Shown: positions 1 through 6,401, numbered from the stretch's first letter. The stretch is 17,262 nucleotides of DNA from an uncultured Collinsella sp. (GCA_900543515.1 UQRW01000041.1:1-17262), one strand, 5' to 3'. The notes: a model not told the origin generated them from the letters alone. Numbers and translations are program-made.

Positions 1-68
1 AGGTAAGGGATAGCCGGTCCTTATGAGTTGAATTACGCGCGTGCGGATATAAAGGGTGGCATGTTAAA

Positions 69-247
69 TTTGTTGAAAACTCTGACATGCGCTGCCGACT
101 TCATTAAAATCGATTGCCAATCAAGTCTTCCTATATATGCGAGCCCTGAGAAACTGCGCTGTGAACCTGAGACCGCTATCGATCGGCCCGGTGCACCGGG
201 CCGCTGTCCTCGAGCCGGCATCAGCTTGCCGGTCTCAAAACGTATGC
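69..247 (+). repeat. 179-bp dispersed direct repeat, copy 1
   Basis: This block matches 7377-7555 in the same orientation with no gaps and 7 differences in 179 bp (about 96% identity). Each copy ends shortly before a different gene: the thioredoxin-like pseudogene here, the serine recombinase there. It contains a perfect 20-bp palindrome (184-203) and then a hairpin (GAGCCGGCA, 6-nt loop, TGCCGGtCTC). Both copies happen to be open reading frames joined to the downstream gene. However, six of the seven differences alter the five amino acids that change, so coding constraint looks absent and I treat it as non-coding. It could be a mobile promoter or regulatory cassette, a MITE-like element or a recombination scar. 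Confidence 0.85.
184..203. repeat. Perfect 20-bp palindrome inside repeat copy 1
   Basis: CGGCCCGGTGCACCGGGCCG equals its own reverse complement, with no loop and a TGCA centre. The same palindrome is unchanged at 7492-7511 in copy 2, although neighbouring positions differ. A loopless palindrome suits a binding site for a dimeric protein better than a terminator. The serine recombinase or a regulator are possible binders, by inference only. Confidence 0.8.
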
Positions 248-273
248 GTTTCACCATGAGAGAGGAATCTGTC

Positions 274-833
274 ATGAGCTGGAAACCGAGAAAATGCGTT
301 ATCGCCTTACTGACTTTGGCGACTCTGACGTGTTTCGCCGCCTTAATCGCCGTCAATATCAAACCGCAACACGATGCTTATCCCTCATCTTTGTCCATTA
401 AAATGGGCCAAGATTTCAGCCTCGGCCGAAACGTCAATTATTTTAACAAGCTAAAACCTAATGAGGAAAACATCTTGATGTTCTGGGCATCGTGGTGTCA
501 GCACTGCGAATCTCTCATAGAAGATATGCAACAACTTGATAATTTCGCAGCCTTAAGGAAGAACCTTTTCACTGTTTCCGAGGACAGCACAATTGAAGAA
601 GCCTCGGTCCATGAAGGAGACTCTCCCATATAGAAGGAGACTCTCCCATATACATAGATTAAGATAAGGCTGTGTATGACCAATATGAACTTGAGCATAT
701 TCCGTCCATATTCATACTGGATGATCAAGGAAACATCATCGGCCCATCCGAAGGAGAGGAAGAACCTCTTGCCTTATTAAAGAAATACGCCGAATACAAC
801 GGATATAAAACGGAAGGAGGCGACATCGAATAA
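274..833 (+). pseudogene. Thioredoxin-like membrane-anchored protein, broken
   Basis: The start ATG at 274 follows GAGAGGA. The N-terminus has a hydrophobic segment (about residues 9-27, CVIALLTLATL...), a signal anchor or signal peptide. Then comes a thioredoxin-fold core with FWASWCQHC, i.e. a CxxC redox motif WCQHC. The frame ends at 631-633 because GAAGGAGACTCTCCCATATA (613-632) is duplicated in tandem (633-652). With one copy removed, the frame continues into a TAA at 660-662, then reads DKAVYDQYELEHIPSIFILDDQG..., which contains the cis-proline segment (IPS) of thioredoxins, and stops at 831-833. There are therefore two lesions. The intact protein would be a secreted or anchored TlpA/ResA-like oxidoreductase, probably acting on the disulfides of the neighbouring secreted protein. 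The last point is inference. Confidence 0.75.
613..652 (+). repeat. 20-bp perfect tandem duplication
   Basis: Two adjacent identical copies, 613-632 and 633-652. The length is not a multiple of three, so the duplication creates the first stop in the thioredoxin-like gene. It looks like a slippage event; loss of one copy would be a simple partial reversion, although the TAA at 660-662 remains. Confidence 0.95.
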
Positions 834-862
834 CTATCAAAGGCCAGATTAAGGAGCCAGCC

Positions 863-1268
863 ATGAAGAAATGCCTACCCTCCATCGTCTCAGCAACTCT
901 TTGCCCCTCCCTTGTCATGACACCATTTGTACCCGTTGCGGCAGCCCATGCCGACGAGGGATCTCCCGCCGAGAGCAGCGATATCTACGTCGGAGTCAAT
1001 TACGACGAAAATTACGATATATCCCTTTTTTGATCGCGGGCGCTGCGCGGATTCATATTCCAAGGCGTGGTGCGATTCTCACGGATCTGCAAATAACCGC
1101 CCCGTCCCTCACAAGGTCAAGCCGAACGCGAAGGAGGAGGTTTGCCTGCGCGATCTCTAGCTTGTTGGCACCGCTGAAGTTATCGCCGGTCTCGTGACAA
1201 CCGGTCCTAGCGGCGGCTTTTTTGCAACCGCAATGACATCGTACCGACTTTTCATTTGCATGTTCTGA
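863..1268 (+). pseudogene. Secreted, cysteine-containing protein, frameshifted and interrupted
   Basis: AAGGAG (851-856) precedes the ATG at 863. Residues 1 to about 30 form a Sec-type signal peptide (MKK..., ending VAAAHA before DEGSP). The frame stops at 1031-1033 just after a run of six T (1026-1031). Removing one T continues the protein as ...LFDRGRCADSYSKAWCDSHGS... to an amber codon at 1158-1160. Beyond that, the same frame reads a hydrophobic tail (LVGTAEVIAGLVTTGPSGG...) to TGA at 1266-1268. The mature part has at least three cysteines, which fits the thioredoxin-like gene 29 bp upstream. The next gene starts 12 bp downstream, so the three looked like one operon. I recognise no family; a secreted peptide or bacteriocin-like product is possible. 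The T run could also be a sequencing error or a phase-variable tract. Confidence 0.55.
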
Positions 1269-1280
1269 AAGGAAGTTGCC

Positions 1281-1520
1281 ATGTTGTCGCAAAATCATTC
1301 GAGATACTTGAACACAATCGGCTTTGCCCTGCTTGCATTACTCTTTGCTAGCGACCTTTTGCTGAAACCGCCCAAGGAACTCGTTTCGCTTGCCATAGCC
1401 TGCATTTCCGCCCTTTACTTTACGGCAACCCTGTTCGTCGGACTAAAGGAGAGGAAAAAAGGCGTAGTCGTTGCATCTGCCGTAGGCGTGATCATAGCCA
1501 TTGCCTCATTCTTTATCTGA
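1281..1520 (+). CDS. Small membrane protein, about three TM helices
   Basis: 79 aa, ATG at 1281 preceded by GAAAGGAAG at good spacing. Hydrophobic stretches at about residues 13-27 (FALLALLFASDLLL), 35-54 (VSLAIACISALYFTATLFVG) and 61-79 (GVVVASAVGVIIAIASFFI) are separated by short basic loops (LKERKKG). No catalytic motif is visible and I do not recognise the family. It is the last and only intact-looking member of the small operon after the thioredoxin-like and secreted-protein genes. An immunity-like or accessory membrane role is possible but unproven. Confidence 0.7.
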   Translation: MLSQNHSRYLNTIGFALLALLFASDLLLKPPKELVSLAIACISALYFTATLFVGLKERKKGVVVASAVGVIIAIASFFI

Positions 1521-1544
1521 CACATTGGTGATCTAGGGGCGATA

Positions 1545-1868
1545 TCATAGGAATACGACCGGAAGAGCCGGGACCAGATTGCCCGGGTTGCCCGGTCGGC
1601 TCGCGCGACGGCGCGGCGGTTCCACAGAAAGATCTCCGGACTTCACGCCGTTTCTGATCGCATTGTAGACAGCCATCTCGTCTTCGCAGTCGGCGAGCAC
1701 GCGGTGTGCGTCGTCGTTTTGGATGTCCAGCAAATCTCGAAGGTCCTCCATGCACCAGCGTCCGAGATCTGGCCATGCGCGTTGCGCGAGCTGATAAGTG
1801 TCGATTGCGATGTTGTGGTTAAAGTCCAGGCCAAAGCCGTCCCAGGCAGAACGGCTTTGTTTCCTTGA
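1545..1868 (-). pseudogene. DnaQ-like (DEDDh) 3'-5' exonuclease, C-terminal remnant
   Basis: The minus-strand frame open from 1868 to the stop at 1545 reads ...SAWDGFGLDFNHNIAIDTYQLAQRA..., then PDLGRWCMEDLRDLLDI, then NDDAHRVLADCEDEMAVY. The last block matches the ExoIII motif of DEDDh exonucleases (H...D, as in HRALAD). The IAIDTYQLAQRA block matches the segment that usually reads DTL.LARR. The N-terminal part with the ExoI D-x-E motif is missing; an in-frame TAA at 1869-1871 closes the frame upstream and no convincing start is present. An intact member would trim DNA or RNA 3' ends. The GC-rich tail near 1560-1625 does not look like family sequence, so both ends seem truncated. Confidence 0.6.
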
Positions 1869-1891
1869 TTATCAACTTCATCCGGGCATTT

Positions 1892-1927
1892 CCCGCATTC
1901 ATCCGTGTGTATACGGATGAATGCGGG
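1892..1927. repeat. Near-perfect 17-bp inverted repeat (hairpin H1)
   Basis: Arms 1892-1908 and 1911-1927 pair with one mismatch; the outer 15 bp pair perfectly. The core ATCCGTGT...ATACGGAT is the same, with the same single mismatch, as in the hairpin at 7329-7375, while the outer arms differ. It lies about 45 bp downstream of the 1971-2399 gene (minus strand) and could end that transcript, but there is no T tract. Confidence 0.75.
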
Positions 1928-1970
1928 GTTCGATACCCTGGCGGCCTGATCGGCAGACCGCCGGGAATTC

Positions 1971-2399
1971 TCACTCCTCGATAAAAGCCGGCACTCGGTT
2001 AGTCCTGCGCATCTTGAAATCGCCATTTTCGTGGGAGACGTAGAGAATGCCGTCCATCCCGTCTCGCGATGCATATGAAAGGTGAACAGAACCGCAATCC
2101 GCTCCATCATTGTCGAGAAGATCGAACGAATTCGGATCGCTCGTTGCGGCCAAACGACCATTCATGCAAGAGCCATCGGCATTACAGATTTGCCATTCCA
2201 TATCTTCGCCCGCAAGAATCGCCATAGACGGCCTGGTCGCGCCATCGCTGACATACATCCCGTCTATGCCAAACCCGTTTTCAGCGCCATCGATAAACGA
2301 TTGCTCGGACCTATACCTCGCAAATGATGCACATAGCACCATTGCAAGACAAAGTGCAAAGCCAGCAATCGCTATCTTTGCATAGCTCTTGCCCGTCAT
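1971..2399 (-). CDS. Membrane-anchored small extracytoplasmic protein
   Basis: 142 aa. The ATG at 2399 lies one base after the TGA of the upstream gene (2401-2403), implying translational coupling. Residues about 7-27 (AKIAIAGFALCLAMVLCASFA) form an N-terminal TM helix or signal peptide after a short basic head. The rest is acidic and probably extracytoplasmic, with cysteines at QICNADGSCMNG and DCGSVHLSY, enough for one or two disulfides. The pattern of short beta-like segments (MEWQIC, ILYVSHENGDFKM) suggests a small beta domain. I recognise no family. Its partner is the Tat-type secreted protein encoded just upstream, and the two probably act together at the cell surface. Confidence 0.7.
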   Translation of the reverse strand: MTGKSYAKIAIAGFALCLAMVLCASFARYRSEQSFIDGAENGFGIDGMYVSDGATRPSMAILAGEDMEWQICNADGSCMNGRLAATSDPNSFDLLDNDGADCGSVHLSYASRDGMDGILYVSHENGDFKMRRTNRVPAFIEE

Positions 2400-2400
2400 G

Positions 2401-3054
2401 TCATCCTACTTTTCGCTTGCCTAAGGAAAGACGGAAGAAGTTATTCGTCGCTGCTTTTTTGTACACCTTCTTGACGCCGTTGACGGTCTCGTAAACAACA
2501 AACGGCTGAACCTTGTGCTCGACGTTCGCCGTCGCTTTCCAAAAGCCGGCACCGTCGATGTGAATGGAATACCCAGTCGCCGACAGATTGCGCTTTGCCA
2601 GCGGTATCGATACGCCTATGCTTCCGAGACCATTCGGGAGCGGCACCGATACACTCACCGAACCGCCGCCAGACGGCTGGACGTTTATGGAACCGCCCCC
2701 GTCGATGTGAACGCCTCCCGGGGGCTGCCCAGCAACGTCGTGCCATCCGCTGGCTTTCGTTTGCACGCTCCCGTATACGGTGCTGTAGCTTGGGCGCCCG
2801 CGTGTCGCATAGGGCTCAACATCATCAGATGACAGCGCCTCTTCTATGATAAGGGCCGCTTCTTGCTCTGCACGTTGACGCACAATCGCCTCGACATCAG
2901 ATTCACTCAGATCCGGGAAAGCTAGGAATTCTACGGTTTCAGAATCGTAACCATCAGCAAATGCACCATTTGGGGTGATTAGCGACAGTCCGCCCAATGC
3001 GGCTGCCGTCAGGATTGACCTGCGAGTAATAAACAGGTTTTCCATTGTACTCAT
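2401..3054 (-). CDS. Tat-type secreted Gly/Ser-rich beta protein
   Basis: 217 aa. I choose the ATG at 3054 because GGAGGCGAAG precedes it; an in-frame ATG at 3045 is an alternative. The N-terminus ITRRSILTAAALGGLS has a twin arginine followed by a hydrophobic stretch and a likely cleavage after AFA, so Tat export is plausible. After an acidic helical region (about residues 35-80) comes a Gly/Ser-rich segment with alternating valines (GGGSINVQPSGGGSVSVSV) and a beta-like C-terminus ending in a basic tail (SLGKRKVG). There are no cysteines in the mature part and no recognised catalytic motif. It is the first gene of the two-gene unit with 1971-2399. An inverted repeat at 3164-3190 lies upstream. 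Confidence 0.7.
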   Translation of the reverse strand: MSTMENLFITRRSILTAAALGGLSLITPNGAFADGYDSETVEFLAFPDLSESDVEAIVRQRAEQEAALIIEEALSSDDVEPYATRGRPSYSTVYGSVQTKASGWHDVAGQPPGGVHIDGGGSINVQPSGGGSVSVSVPLPNGLGSIGVSIPLAKRNLSATGYSIHIDGAGFWKATANVEHKVQPFVVYETVNGVKKVYKKAATNNFFRLSLGKRKVG

Positions 3055-3163
3055 CTTCGCCTCCAAACTTCTCACCGGGGTCCTTCTTGCCAATTTTTGC
3101 CCCGGCTCGGTTACTTCGGTTACTTGAGAGCTCCCATATACGCTTGTTACCCATGCGCGTAAT

Positions 3164-3190
3164 ATTAATTTCGGACATATCGAAATTAAT
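3164..3190. promoter_or_regulatory. Inverted repeat upstream of the 3054 gene, candidate operator
   Basis: ATTAATTTCG (3164-3173) and CGAAATTAAT (3181-3190) are perfect 10-bp arms around a 7-nt AT-rich centre, about 110 bp upstream of the minus-strand start at 3054. Its size and AT content fit a dimeric repressor site. The HTH-like protein at 4047-4412 is a possible binder, by inference. Confidence 0.45.
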
Positions 3191-3279
3191 CAATGGTTGC
3201 GGGAGTTTCCGACTTCAGTGAAATGCCACCCTATACCCACAGAATTAGTCTGGCTTGACATGTGCTTTGTGCATGAAAA

Positions 3280-3342
3280 AGGGTCGAACCGAAGTGTCTG
3301 GCCGAACGCCAATTGTCCGGGAACTGCTTCTGGTTCGACCCT
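3280..3342. terminator. Long inverted repeat with T tracts on both sides
   Basis: The arm AGGGTCGAACCGAAG (3280-3294) pairs with CTTCtGGTTCGACCCT (3327-3342), with one bulged T. On the plus strand the stem is followed by CTTTTACTTT; on the minus strand by TTTTTCATG. It could be a bidirectional terminator separating the two divergent units. The 32-nt interior contains no gene. Confidence 0.5.
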
Positions 3343-3417
3343 CTTTTACTTTAGCCCACTCGGTGGACTTCGGGTTTGATGCTTAGGGGTCGACGTTTTA
3401 CCAAGGTGACAATTTAA

Positions 3418-3474
3418 TGAAAAGAAACCTGGCTGCAACAGTTGCCATGGTGAGGGCCAAATTGGCCATATAGA
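3418..3474 (+). other. Very short ORF, possible leader or signal-peptide remnant
   Basis: AAGGTGAC precedes ATG at 3418; the frame encodes 18 residues (MKRNLAATVAMVRAKLAI) and stops at 3472-3474. The K-R head and hydrophobic run look like the beginning of a signal peptide that ends early. It may be the remnant of a secreted-protein gene or a leader for 3523. Weakly supported. Confidence 0.25.
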
Positions 3475-3522
3475 TCTAGAATAGTCACAATATAAAAATG
3501 TCGAGAGACGTTGGGGATAGAG

Positions 3523-4032
3523 ATGAATAGATCTAAGGGTTTTCTTCTATTGGCAATGATGTTGCTCGGACTGTTCTGCCTGAGTGGTCCTTCTTGGGCC
3601 GAGGCTGCCTGTCCTGAAGGTGAACTTCAGCAGTCTTATACGGGCAGCCTGCTCATAAGCGCTAAGGAGGGCGATGCCGACTCTCAGTCTGGAGTAAATC
3701 CCCTTGCCACTTTTGAGGGGGACGGCGGAACGGTCAAGCTTGACCATATTGGTAGCGGGATTTTGAGGTGGCAAGTTCTTCCGGACAAAATTGCGAACGA
3801 TCCCTTCTCTTTTGCTGGAACGATATATCTATACAAGGTTGTGAGCGGAAAACAAAAATACGTCGATTGCTACCCGACAAACGGGTCTGGAATTGCATTC
3901 ACCGGCATTTTGGGGCAGATTGATACACATGTACGAAAGGGAACCTATGTGGTGCGTTGGGTTGGAGCTGCTGCAGGCCCGATATGGATTGCGGTCTTGC
4001 GCCCCGATGTCCAAATAGGCTTCTCTCTCTAA
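3523..4032 (+). CDS. Secreted protein of unknown function
   Basis: 169 aa from the ATG at 3523 (GGGGAT upstream; an in-frame TTG at 3511 is less likely). Residues 1 to about 27 are a Sec signal peptide: K5, hydrophobic FLLLAMMLLGLFCL, then SGPSWAEA. Cys30 follows directly, but the preceding residues do not make a good lipobox, so I favour a soluble secreted protein. The mature part has few cysteines (C30 and one in YVDCYPTN) and alternating hydrophobic/polar segments (GTIYLYKVVSGKQKYVD, GTYVVRWVGAAAGPIWIAVL) typical of an all-beta domain. No family is recognised. The next gene starts 14 bp downstream, so they are probably co-transcribed up to the terminator at 4447. Confidence 0.7.
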   Translation: MNRSKGFLLLAMMLLGLFCLSGPSWAEAACPEGELQQSYTGSLLISAKEGDADSQSGVNPLATFEGDGGTVKLDHIGSGILRWQVLPDKIANDPFSFAGTIYLYKVVSGKQKYVDCYPTNGSGIAFTGILGQIDTHVRKGTYVVRWVGAAAGPIWIAVLRPDVQIGFSL

Positions 4033-4046
4033 ACGGGAAGTTGCTC

Positions 4047-4412
4047 ATGGACGCCATATATGACGGAGATGACTGGGTCGATCATTATACTTGGCGCCTG
4101 GTCGGCTCGAACGACAATGGGGATGTGGTGTTTGATGGACTATGTCCAAAGCATCTCCACCCTTTTGTCTCGTCGTTAATTGAGAGTTCCGCTCGTGTTG
4201 CCCCCTACAGCTCGGCATCGCTTCATGATACGGACGTTTTGAAGATCATAAGGGAATCAATTGACGAGGGCACGATGAGCGGCTCGCTGTTTTCTCGGCT
4301 TGTGGGGCTAGATGAGATTGGCTCGAAACGACTGCTTGCGGGCGAAAAAGTGGAACTCACTTATCGGTCGATGATTTCAATCCTGCGGCTAGCCGATGTT
4401 CTTCGCAAATAA
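4047..4412 (+). CDS. Small cytosolic protein with a C-terminal HTH-like segment
   Basis: 121 aa from the ATG at 4047, with GGGAAG upstream; the frame is open further back to 3957, but that part overlaps the previous gene. The N-terminal half (YDGDDWVDHYTWRLVG...) is acidic and aromatic. The C-terminal 45 residues (GSLFSRLVGLDEIGSKRLL, then EKVELTYRSMISILRLADVL) have the helix spacing of Cro/C1-type (XRE) helix-turn-helix proteins, though degenerate. It lies 14 bp after the secreted-protein gene and is followed by a strong terminator. A regulator or antitoxin-like role is inferred from the fold alone. Confidence 0.6.
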   Translation: MDAIYDGDDWVDHYTWRLVGSNDNGDVVFDGLCPKHLHPFVSSLIESSARVAPYSSASLHDTDVLKIIRESIDEGTMSGSLFSRLVGLDEIGSKRLLAGEKVELTYRSMISILRLADVLRK

Positions 4413-4424
4413 ATGAGGCTTATA

Positions 4425-4440
4425 GGACAAAATGTGTGTC
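4425..4440 (+). repeat. 16-bp repeat GGACARAATGTGTGTC, copy 1
   Basis: GGACAAAATGTGTGTC here and GGACAGAATGTGTGTC at 4515-4530 differ by one base and flank the terminator at 4447-4478. The motif is partly dyadic (GGACA...TGTcC). It may be an insertion-sequence end remnant or a regulator site. Confidence 0.5.
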
Positions 4441-4446
4441 TACTTT

Positions 4447-4478
4447 AGGGGCATCGGCGCAGGTCGATGCCCCTTTTT
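4447..4478 (+). terminator. Rho-independent terminator
   Basis: AGGGGCATCG and CGATGCCCCT form a perfect 10-bp stem with an 8-nt loop, followed by TTTT C. It lies 34 bp after the stop of the 4047-4412 gene and ends the two-gene unit. Confidence 0.9.
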
Positions 4479-4514
4479 CAGCCGTTTAAATTCCGTGCCC
4501 GCTTTTAACGACTC

Positions 4515-4530
4515 GGACAGAATGTGTGTC
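4515..4530 (+). repeat. 16-bp repeat GGACARAATGTGTGTC, copy 2
   Basis: Second copy, 90 bp after the first. With the next two bases it forms a small hairpin (CGGACA / TGTCCG). From here to about 4820 I see no convincing gene: the frames are short and lack ribosome sites. Confidence 0.5.
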
Positions 4531-4820
4531 CGGTTGCCTATCGTTCCCTCGGGTGCTTTACCTAATATATCGCCCCGTGCGGACACGATTCTCGCTCACG
4601 ACACGGCGGCAGCAAATATCACAAAGTCGCAGGTAGACGGTTCAACAGGATTCGATTTACGGGGCGATTGAACCTGGGATGGTTTGGATGTTCGTGACAC
4701 CCCTTTTCCGTGTCTTAAAACGCATCTGGTGAGGTTGATTTTTCGGCCTTGACCTGCGTGGCGGCACTTTTGGGTGCTTTGGATGTGCCCTTAAGCAGTG
4801 CTTGCATCTACCAGCGCGTG

Positions 4821-5157
4821 AAACATTTCGACGGTAATTCGTGAAACAAATTGCGGAACTATCGCTCCAACGGGTGTTGCCGCCGCTCAACGCGAGCGGT
4901 CAGCTTGGCCCCGCAAACGGCTACTCGCCCTCCATGGCCATACAGATGGCCACCTCCTGCTGGATGCGATCGAGATCGAGCGACAGCGCAACCGGATAAT
5001 GCGTCAGACGATGGGATTTCGACATGCAGTTGTTGATGCGCACAACGGAGATCTTGTTGCCGTGATGCGCAGTCCCGATGATGCCTATGACTACTGCGAC
5101 TATTTTGCCACGGTTCGTCGGGACGCTACTGTTCTCGATTTGTGGGCTGAGATTTAA
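4821..5157 (+). pseudogene. Coding-like remnant, unidentified
   Basis: A frame is open from after a TGA near 4820 to TAA at 5155-5157. Its last 50 codons (RIMRQTMGFRHAVVDAHNGD, then LVAVMRSPDDAYDYCDYF) have a natural protein composition. In-frame ATGs at 4999 and 5011 lack ribosome sites. A second plus-strand frame over about 4840-4960 (LQRVLPPLNASGQLGPANGY) also looks protein-like and would join by one frameshift, so this may be one broken gene. The minus strand offers another short frame (4921-5025) ending LDLDRIQQEVAICMAMEGE. I cannot decide which is real; no function is assigned. Confidence 0.25.
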
Positions 5158-5170
5158 AACATCTCGCCTG

Positions 5171-5314
5171 TTTCAATGCGTTTTTTGGGTTTATAACTGT
5201 TCGCTTTTTCGGTTGTGTCGCAGTTCACTAGTTCATTCATTACGTTCTTCGTATCGTCTGTAAATCAGTTATGCCGCGGTTACACGGCTCTGTTGTTGCG
5301 TTTTGTCGTAATTC
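5171..5314 (-). repeat. Octamer array 1 (18 gapless 8-bp units)
   Basis: Read on the minus strand, this stretch divides without any gap into 18 consecutive octamers, such as GAATTACG, ACAAAACG, GAAGAACG, GAACTAGT, GAACTGCG, AAAAAACG, all variants of NAAYWACG (best form GAACTACG). Units GAACTGCG-ACACAACC recur in the same order at the start of array 2 in inverted orientation. It contains no gene. Register and consensus were read by eye. Confidence 0.75.
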
Positions 5315-5339
5315 AGCAATGGCATAGCCGGAGCTCGCC

Positions 5340-5417
5340 CGCAAGTGTCACACGCTGCCGTACAAAACTGCGTTTCGGCCGTCCGCGTACTGCCAAGGCT
5401 CTGCCCTAGTACCCGGC
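5340..5417. repeat. GC-rich palindromic block, left
   Basis: This block matches the inverse of 5566-5655: the outer part (ACGCTGCCGTACAAAA, 5351-5366 region) and the inner 21 bp (5397-5417, GGCTCTGCCC...ACCCGGC) are perfect inverted matches to the right block, with a diverged middle. It resembles a REP/BIME-type element and separates octamer arrays 1 and 2. A related sequence (GCCAGGGCTCCGCCCTTGG) lies near 6466-6490. Confidence 0.7.
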
Positions 5418-5440
5418 GCCTGCGGCGGTTGTTCATATCT

Positions 5441-5560
5441 GAACTGCGACACAACCGAACAAAGCAATTACGACACTACGCAACTGTGTAATTACCGAAC
5501 TACGTGATAACGACAAAACTGAAAAACGTAACCGTTGAATTGCAGAACAATGAGCTAACG
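5441..5560 (+). repeat. Octamer array 2 (15 gapless 8-bp units, opposite orientation)
   Basis: Read on the plus strand: GAACTGCG, ACACAACC, GAACAAAG, CAATTACG, ACACTACG, CAACTGTG, TAATTACC, GAACTACG, TGATAACG and so on to AGCTAACG at 5560. There is no insertion or deletion over 120 bp. A 24-bp segment (5494-5517) is the perfect reverse complement of 5730-5753 in array 3. The array is bounded on both sides by the GC-rich palindromic blocks, so it has the geometry of an invertible or inverted segment. Confidence 0.8.
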
Positions 5561-5565
5561 TCGCG

Positions 5566-5655
5566 AGTGCCGGGTACTAGGGCAGAGCCCTAGCGTGCGC
5601 CGCTTGCGGCGGTACGCTGCCAGGCATTTTGTACGGCAGCGTACGACTCTTGCGG
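5566..5655. repeat. GC-rich palindromic block, right
   Basis: Inverted partner of 5340-5417. It also holds local hairpins: CTAGGGCagaGCCCTAG, and GTACGCTGCC (5612-5621) with GGCAGCGTAC (5635-5644). It separates octamer arrays 2 and 3. Confidence 0.7.
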
Positions 5656-5814
5656 ACAGATTTCAGGACCGAATAGTCCGATGTTCAATAGTTCTGTTAT
5701 TACGTAGTTACATAGTGCGGCTATTCCGCTTTGTCGTTATCACGTAGTTCGGTTTTTCACTTTTTACGCCGTTCACTCATTCATTTGTTACATAGTGCCG
5801 CTATTCCGTGGCGT
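5655..5814 (-). repeat. Octamer array 3 (about 19-20 gapless 8-bp units)
   Basis: On the minus strand the units are GAATAGCG, GCACTATG, TAACAAAT, GAATGAGT, GAACGGCG, TAAAAAGT, GAAAAACC, GAACTACG, TGATAACG, ACAAAGCG, GAATAGCC, GCACTATG, TAACTACG, TAATAACA, GAACTATT, GAACATCG and others, again in strict 8-bp register. The pair GAATAGC(G/C)-GCACTATG recurs exactly 80 bp (10 units) apart. The stop codon of the adjacent gene (5801-5803) falls inside the octamer GAATAGCG, so gene and array are continuous and in the same orientation. Confidence 0.8.
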
Positions 5815-6349
5815 CACTTTTATGCCCACCGCGTGCGTATTCGACGGTGTGGGCGGCGTCTCCGAACACCTCGACTGCTGCCGCCACGAATTGCGGTGTG
5901 GTGCGCCTCGGGATATAGAAAGTTTTGTTGCCGAACACGATTGCGATCCAGGCGTTACGGTAGATGAATTGATATGCCGCCTCTCTTGAGCGCTTACCGC
6001 AGTATTCCTCTGCAATCTCGTCGATCTGCCAGAGATGGCCGAAGCCGACGATATATTCGGCGATGTACGCGCTCGTCTTGATTCGCACGCGCCGCGGGCG
6101 GCGGTACGGAGCATAGCTGCTTTTCCCGGGGTCCGCTTTAACGGGCACGGAATAGACCTCGGCCCGAGCCTTTTCAGCGACCACGCGCCGTGCATCATCG
6201 AGGCTATAACGCTTGCACAGGCGCTCGCCGTCGTCGGTCGAGCACTTCACGGTGATTGACTTGATATGCGGCGCCAGATACTTGTACGTCCATGCTCGCG
6301 ACGCGCCGAACTTCCACCGCAGGTCTTCAATGCTCAAGAACTCATACAT
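5801..6349 (-). CDS. Putative DNA-binding protein with two HTH-like regions
   Basis: 182 aa. I choose the ATG at 6349 because GAGGTCAAAAG precedes it, although the frame is open to 6499. The N-terminus (FLSIEDLRWKFGASRAWTYK, about residues 4-30) resembles the start of an excisionase or MerR-like HTH. A basic linker (YRRPRRVRIKTSAYIAEYIV) follows. The second half (LWQIDEIAEEYCGKRSREAA... to a wing-like GNKTFYIPRR) resembles another winged helix. No catalytic residues of a replicase or recombinase are evident. Downstream it runs straight into the octamer arrays; upstream lie an 8-bp inverted repeat (6402-6436) and three 17-bp iterons (6512-6627). This layout suggests a site-specific DNA-binding protein, e.g. 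for partition, replication control or autoregulation. The function is inferred. Confidence 0.6.
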   Translation of the reverse strand: MYEFLSIEDLRWKFGASRAWTYKYLAPHIKSITVKCSTDDGERLCKRYSLDDARRVVAEKARAEVYSVPVKADPGKSSYAPYRRPRRVRIKTSAYIAEYIVGFGHLWQIDEIAEEYCGKRSREAAYQFIYRNAWIAIVFGNKTFYIPRRTTPQFVAAAVEVFGDAAHTVEYARGGHKSDATE

Positions 6350-6401
6350 CTTTTGACCTCGATTTTCTGCCGATAAACGAGAAATCCCGCAAGAGACGCA
6401 T

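Noticed and set aside
2954..3193. 79-aa minus-strand ORF starting at 3193
   Set aside because: It overlaps the start of the Tat-type gene in another frame, lacks a ribosome site and begins inside the inverted repeat region.
3254..3282. sigma-70 promoter at TTGACA 3254-3259
   Set aside because: No acceptable -10 box occurs at 16-18 bp, and only the inverted repeat follows.
5171..5814. CRISPR array
   Set aside because: There are no identical repeats of 24-40 bp with unique spacers and no cas genes; the period is 8 bp with degenerate units.
5171..5814. Single large structured RNA
   Set aside because: The main complementary segments cross each other (5200s with 5441-5460, 5351-5366 with 5626-5641, 5494-5517 with 5730-5753), which does not form a nested fold; inverted arrays explain them better.
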